From Zelopaecilomyces penicillatus (Eukaryota > Ascomycota > Sordariomycetes > Hypocreales > Pseudodiploosporaceae), in assembly GCA_005765155.1 (NCBI GenBank), contig VCCP01000006.1:1686501-1750500 (forward strand): a stretch of DNA of 64,000 bases, read 5' to 3'. A program made the position numbers and the translations under genes. Below the pieces are notes generated by a model. That model worked only from the letters and a program-made list of their open reading frames with translations, searched no databases and had not been told where the DNA came from. Shown in pieces: positions 59,301 through 64,000 of the stretch. How positions within the stretch are numbered: position 1 is the stretch's first letter; every line of letters begins with the position of its first letter.

Positions 59301-60581
59301 TGAGCGGATGTCTGCATCGTCACCGAAATCTCCGTATTCGCGCACGACCTGTTCCATTGATGATACCTACCTAGGCATTGTAGCATCACTGTTGTGTGTG
59401 GGGAATAACGCCCGCCATGATGGCGTTGCCGTGGTCAATGTCTCTCAGCGAAGGTGTCTTCAGCGAGAGACCTGGAGCCCTGGGCTGGTTCACAGGGCGC
59501 ACTGACCGGGCCTCCGCCGCCTCCGCTGCTTCCACTGGCTATAAGACCCATGGGTTGCACGGGCACAGTGAGGCTATTACATGGAAGTATTCCTTGGATC
59601 CTTGTATTTCCCTGTATTCGCATAGTTGTATGCAGGCACTTTTAACGAGTCGTGACAGAGTGAAGGCAGCGATGTGGAATTCCAAGCGTGAGGTGCCCCT
59701 ACCGCCCTGCCTCGCCCTGAGCCCTGACCAACCCAAGTGGCTCGTAGATACATAATTAGTAGGTGTAGATGCCTTGGGCTTTCTTGGCAAATGGCTTGTT
59801 GTAGCTGTTTGGTAGTTGTCTGTCCAAAGTAATGAGGGAGGGTAACGGATTACGGAAATCATCAGGAGTCGTCTGGTGTGCTTGAACTTCGCAGCCGTTC
59901 ACAGTTAGCCTGCCAATGCCCCGCCGCCCTCTCCTCCAACTCCTCCACCGTCCTTGGACGGCCGTACGGAGAGCGGTACAGTGGGTTTGCGTACCAAGGT
60001 GGTGTGTGCTGTGTATCACCCACTCAGCTACTACGGAGTGCATGTATCGTACTAACTCACCACCTCCACCTCCTCCACCACGACCACCACCATCAGCGTC
60101 TTTCCAACCCACCAACTGCGCCAACCCGTCCAACCCATCCAACCTCCACCATCCCTCCTCCACCATTTTCCTCCTGGACCAGACCAGGCCAGACCAGATC
60201 AGCCCGGGAATTAGGGAGACGTGACCACCCATGCCTCCCGTCATCCACTCGCAAACCAAGCCTGCGCCCCACTAAGCCTGGCTCACCACGTCTCTGGCTC
60301 TCTGGCCTCTCTCTCTTATAACTAAATCATCCCTCCATCCCCCGTCGATTTCCCGTTACCCCGGATTACCCCAAACGTCGCCTTACACCTACAGGATCGC
60401 ACAGGATCGCACAGGGCCAGCACCTCTCCCAGTATATCAAGATATTAGATTGCCGATGCTCATAGACGACAGTCTGTGGTTTTCGTCTTCCCAGTCCCTT
60501 ATCCGGCCTCACCGTTCAACTCGCGACACAAAGTCGCCGGCTTAACGCGCCACTCTTCGCTTTCACTACCAAGACGCATCC
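56390..60581. other. Long gene-free interval
   Basis: About 4.2 kb lie between the divergent TMEM135-like and bHLH genes, the longest gap in the window. I see no supported gene. 56920-57000 is purine-rich on the plus strand. 60050-60180 is C-rich with CCA and CCAAC units, and 60391-60410 carries an exact tandem copy of ACAGGATCGC. The last 280 bases are pyrimidine-rich and may be the bHLH 5' leader. Confidence 0.5.
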
Positions 60582-62056
60582 ATGCTTGCCGTTCAACAGA
60601 CTCCCAGGATGGGTTCAACACAACCCGAACTAGACCCTTTTATGCCATTCGGCTGTAGGTTTCCCCCTCCGCTATTGCTGCGTCTATCCGACTGAACCGA
60701 CTGCTCTTCTTTCGTGGGCTTCTGTCATTACTGGAAATTATAAACTAACGATTATGTGAACCGCTAGATGCAGTCGATGAGAACCAAGAGCCCATTTTCG
60801 ATGCCCCAGACCCGGCGCCGGGCGCTCCGCTCTTGACCGAGACCGACACCAAATTCTTGAGCAGCTTTTTCGAGGACATGACGGCGAACCAGTACAGTAT
60901 GCCATCTTTTGGAGAGGGGTTGAATTTCAGCGATGTCTGGCTTGACCTACCGCCGCAATTCATGGGTACAGCCACATCATTTGGGCCGCAGTCGACAAGT
61001 TCATTTGGCCCAGAGGCCATTCAGGGATATCCTCAAAGTCAGCTCGATCTCCACGGGATGCTGCCGGAATCGCATAATCACATGATGCCGCCTCCGCCTC
61101 CACCACAGTCGCAGATCCAAACCTACGAGCAACAACAGCATTCTGACGACGTTTTGAATGCTGCAGCTACCCTGCTTCAGAATGGCTCCAGCTCGAGAGG
61201 TGGCCCCACGAAACACCTCGATTCTCCCCTCCAACGACGGCCTATCGGGCCACCTGTTGGTCATCTCCGGCATCAGCCTTTAGAGGAATTCAAGGCAGAG
61301 GGCCAGAGGGTCATGGCTAACAGCGAGCACGATGACCACACATTCACTCAGTGGATGTGGGGTTCCAAGGACCAGCGGCCAGCCCGGACACTTGCCACAG
61401 CCGATTATCAATGGGGGTCAGATTCAAATTTCACACAGGCCCAAGCATACACTCCGCACACTCACAAAGAGTCTATGGAGGCTATACAGGAGGAACATCT
61501 GAAGTGCCTTGACTGCTTCGAGGTCAACAAAAGCGCTGCACCCACCCGACCCGGCAGCCCCACAAATAGACACAGCTCCGAAAACACAGAAATGTCCGGC
61601 CTAGCCAAGAGACCGGATGATGCTGAAGCTCCACCTCGTAAAAGACGCAAGAGCAAAAATCATAAAGAAAGTGGGGATGATGAAGAGGACGATGATGCGA
61701 AGACACCCAAGTCCTCGAGCAGAAAATCCAAGACAAATGGATCACTACCCTCCCCACCTACAGAGTCAGGAGCCAAGTCAAGTGGTAGACGGCGCAAGTC
61801 AACCATGAGCGGAACCAAGGCAGCGCGCGAGAACTTAACTGAGGAACAAAAGCGGGAGAACCACATCCGCAGCGAGCAAAAAAGACGTACCTTGATCAAA
61901 GAGGGCTTTGATGATTTATGCGACTTAGTCCCTGGGCTCAAAGGCGGTGGATTCAGCAAGAGCACAATGCTGGTGATGACAGCAGAGTGGTTAGAGGACC
62001 TACTCAGAGGAAATGAGATGCTTGCCAGCCAGCTCTCGATTATCGAAGGGTCATAG
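60582..62056 (+). CDS. bHLH transcription factor
   Basis: Two exons, 60582-60654 and 60768-62056, encode 453 residues. The first exon gives MLAVQQTPRMGSTQPELDPFMPFG, and the 113-nt intron (GTAGGT to CGCTAG) leads to YAVDENQEPIFDAPDP. The middle is disordered with Pro, Gln and acidic tracts. A nuclear signal PPRKRRKSKNHK lies before an acidic run. The basic helix-loop-helix domain starts at about residue 383: KRENHIRSEQKRRTLIKEGF, loop PGLKGGGFSKS, helix 2 TMLVMTAEWLEDLLRGNEML. His390, Glu394 and Arg398 are the contacts expected for a CACGTG E-box. No leucine zipper or PAS domain is visible. Known mould bHLH factors control development, lipid or carbon genes; the target set here is unknown. 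An ATG nine codons into exon 1 is another possible start. Confidence 0.85.
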
Positions 62057-62477
62057 ATTTACAAACGTCCGCTTTCATTTTCTGCACTTTCTTTTGTTTG
62101 TCTTTAGCGACACATGGGCATGGGTTTGTGGAGCGCGGCATCAATATCCATGGATGAAATGCGCGGCGTTGTTTCTTTTTTGTGACTCTCCTGGACAGGA
62201 CGGCATGCTGGACAAAAGCAGGGACTTTGGCAATGGTTCTGTAACGGGCCAAAGGGGAATTCGGGCCATGGTCACACGCTTCAAAAGTACGAGCATGACC
62301 ACTGGGTAGCTAGGCGGGAGTTTGGTGCGATATTTGCAAGGTAGCACCAATATCTTTGACAATGGGTTAGGTTGGGCAAGGATGTTAAAGGTATGCATAC
62401 AATGCATGAATGAGACATATGGAAATGATATGGAATAGGAAGTAGACTAGGATATCAAAAGAGGTGATCTCCACAAC

Positions 62478-62491
62478 ATATATATATATAT
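62478..62491. repeat. AT dinucleotide run
   Basis: Seven AT units lie 3' of the bHLH gene. Confidence 0.8.
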
Positions 62492-63077
62492 CCTGCCACA
62501 AAATCTCGAGTTGCTTGATTGGCTAGACGAATCAAGACAACGGAAGACAAGCCACGATAATGCTCGGTGGGTCCTCGTGTTTCCTATCCACTAAGCTGAG
62601 AATGATATCAATGAGTAATATACGGGAGAAGGGGGAAACGAATTAGACGTGGATAAGCAATCAGGTAGCAGATGATATCTATCGGATTATTTCCCATCTA
62701 GTACATTTACCTTTTTTGGTGGGTGTATGTAAGACATAACTGACAACAACGGATATCAAAAACCTCCAGAGCCATGATTAAATGGTAAAAAGTGAACATC
62801 ACATGGCAAATAGTATTTCATACCTACTTGTTGTTTCTTATATGATCCAGGCTTTGGGCTAATTTTTAGTGCCGATTTGATACTTACTTTGATGATGTGA
62901 GTACCTATGTCCAGTTGATTTGCAGATGGATTCAGTGTCTGGGATGGCACGTTGTCCATGATATTTCTCATACCAGTCATTGTTGAGGAAAAGTTGATGA
63001 ACGCTAGACTCATTCGCATTCCGTTGACGGTCTCGTGCTCTTTGTTTGTATGCCGAAACTGCCCCGACCTGAAGACA

Positions 63078-63101
63078 GGGTTTGCTGTTCTTCGCAAACC
63101 C
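63078..63101. repeat. Short inverted repeat
   Basis: Arms GGGTTTGC (63078-63085) and GCAAACCC (63094-63101) surround an 8-base loop, inside a GC-rich block. Confidence 0.6.
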
Positions 63102-63371
63102 CCCACGCCCCCGCTCGTCATTTTTCAACCACACTGGCCGGTGGCTTCAACAAGACCGGTCCGGCCACAAAACCGGTATCATTACCTGCGCCGTACTAAG
63201 GCGCGGCCGGGCTGCTGCTAAGCCGTTCATCAGCCGCACAACGGACGGCCGCAAACCAAAGGAGCGGGTCCCGTGGGGGGTTTGTTGAACCGTTGAAACG
63301 GCCACATGTCACGCAAGACCCGGATGTTTGAGAATTAACGAATGTTTGTTACCAGTATTTGCAGCGCTTGC

Positions 63372-63446
63372 GACGGCCGAGTACAAAAAACAAGTAGGGC
63401 TGGGCCGCGAAATGGCGTTCCGACGCCCGTCTCGTACTCGGCCGTC
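63372..63446. repeat. 13-bp perfect inverted repeat
   Basis: Arms GACGGCCGAGTAC (63372-63384) and GTACTCGGCCGTC (63434-63446) are perfect reverse complements, with a 49-base spacer. This could be a terminal repeat of a very small element, a paired regulator site or an RNA hairpin; no coding capacity lies inside. Confidence 0.7.
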
Positions 63447-64000
63447 TACTACATCCATCATCCTAGGAGAAACCGCCGCCGGCTCTCTTTTATTATCGAT
63501 GACCGCCTTATTCGGTGATGGTGGGGGAGGGCGGCTAGCTACTTACCTTTGTATGGCGTGTTTTTCGGGGGGGTTGATCCTGGAAGCTGAGTTGCTTTGA
63601 AAGAAATGCTTCCAACTGTATCGTTGTGATGCGGGCATCTGCATCCCTTGAGCTGGTGTGTACCTAGGTAGTAGTAGTTGTTAGCCGCCCTTGATGTTGT
63701 GGCTGCTGCAACCAAGTATCCAAGTCCGTTTGCTCCATTTGCTAGATCGAGCAGGGTGGGAAAGTGCTGGCGAGTGCACCTACCGGAGGACCAACACAAA
63801 CCCCATCAACTTTGGAAGGCATATCAAACCTGCCTTCTCTTGATTCTCCCAGGGGATGCATGTTGTTTTCTACGCATTTCTCATTACAACGTCTCTCTGG
63901 TTTTGGTTGCAATGTTGATCCATTTTAGCACATTCAAACTTATATTTGCCTTGTCTTTGGGAACAGCTTTGCTGCCTATACCACTCTGGCCAATACTGTG

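Larger units (their letters stand above)
62057..64000. other. Right-end gene-free stretch
   Basis: The first few hundred bases are probably the bHLH 3' UTR. A (TA)7 run lies at 62478-62491. From about 63050 to 63550 the sequence becomes GC-rich and carries two inverted repeats (listed). I see no supported gene; a plus open frame at 63328-63600 lacks family features. Confidence 0.5.

Overview
This 64 kb window is nuclear DNA of a filamentous ascomycete (Pezizomycotina). It is most likely a sordariomycete of the order Hypocreales. The evidence is that almost every gene is split by short GT-AG introns (mostly 48-110 nt, usually with CTAAC-like branch points), gene spacing is typical of mould genomes, and the gene set is fungal throughout. 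The secreted glucoamylase closely resembles the Trichoderma enzyme in family knowledge, and a glucuronan lyase (PL20) is also known from Trichoderma. Species cannot be fixed from sequence alone. No prokaryotic element, CRISPR array, virus or intact transposon is visible.

I rebuilt 25 protein genes by joining open frames at splice sites that keep phase and restore family sequence. From left to right: TRAPPC13-like (-); KH-domain splicing factor KHDC4-like (-); acetolactate synthase regulatory subunit ILV6 (+); ornithine carbamoyltransferase (-); secreted PL20 glucuronan lyase (-); TAG1/YLR173W-like vacuolar protein (+); SNU66/SART1 (-); secreted GH15-CBM20 glucoamylase (+); SEC17 (-); mitochondrial GatC/Gta3-like amidotransferase subunit (+); PP1 regulator YPI1 (-); MTG3/GEP3 mitochondrial GTPase (-); mitoribosomal MRP49/mL61 (+); HUL4-type HECT ligase (-); a short DUF3712-like protein (-); a zinc polyol dehydrogenase (-); eS10 (-); SDE2 (+); COX12 (-); a B12D/MLRQ-like mitochondrial small protein (+); a small RRM protein (-); SEC31 (-); GET2 (+); a TMEM135-like membrane protein (-); and a bHLH transcription factor (+).

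Most of the window is conserved housekeeping: pre-mRNA splicing (KHDC4-like, SNU66, SDE2, probably the RRM protein), secretion and membrane targeting (TRAPPC13, SEC17, SEC31, GET2) and mitochondrial translation or respiration (GatC-like, MTG3, MRP49, COX12, B12D-like). Two divergent mitochondrial pairs (MTG3/MRP49 and COX12/B12D-like) share short intergenic regions. ILV6 and the arginine gene converge, and both have TGACTC-type Gcn4/CPC1 sites upstream. The accessory part is the two secreted carbohydrate-active enzymes, the polyol dehydrogenase and the short DUF3712 protein. These lie beside the longest gene-free stretches (9.8-11.8, 17.4-20.9, 39.5-42.4 and 56.4-60.6 kb).

The most unusual structural feature is very small exons: a 5-nt internal exon in the polyol dehydrogenase, candidate 3-nt exons in COX12 and MRP49, and several genes whose conserved C-terminus lies in a tiny last exon beyond an apparent stop. 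I did not find a convincing new multi-gene system. All gene models are inferred from sequence and lack transcript support.
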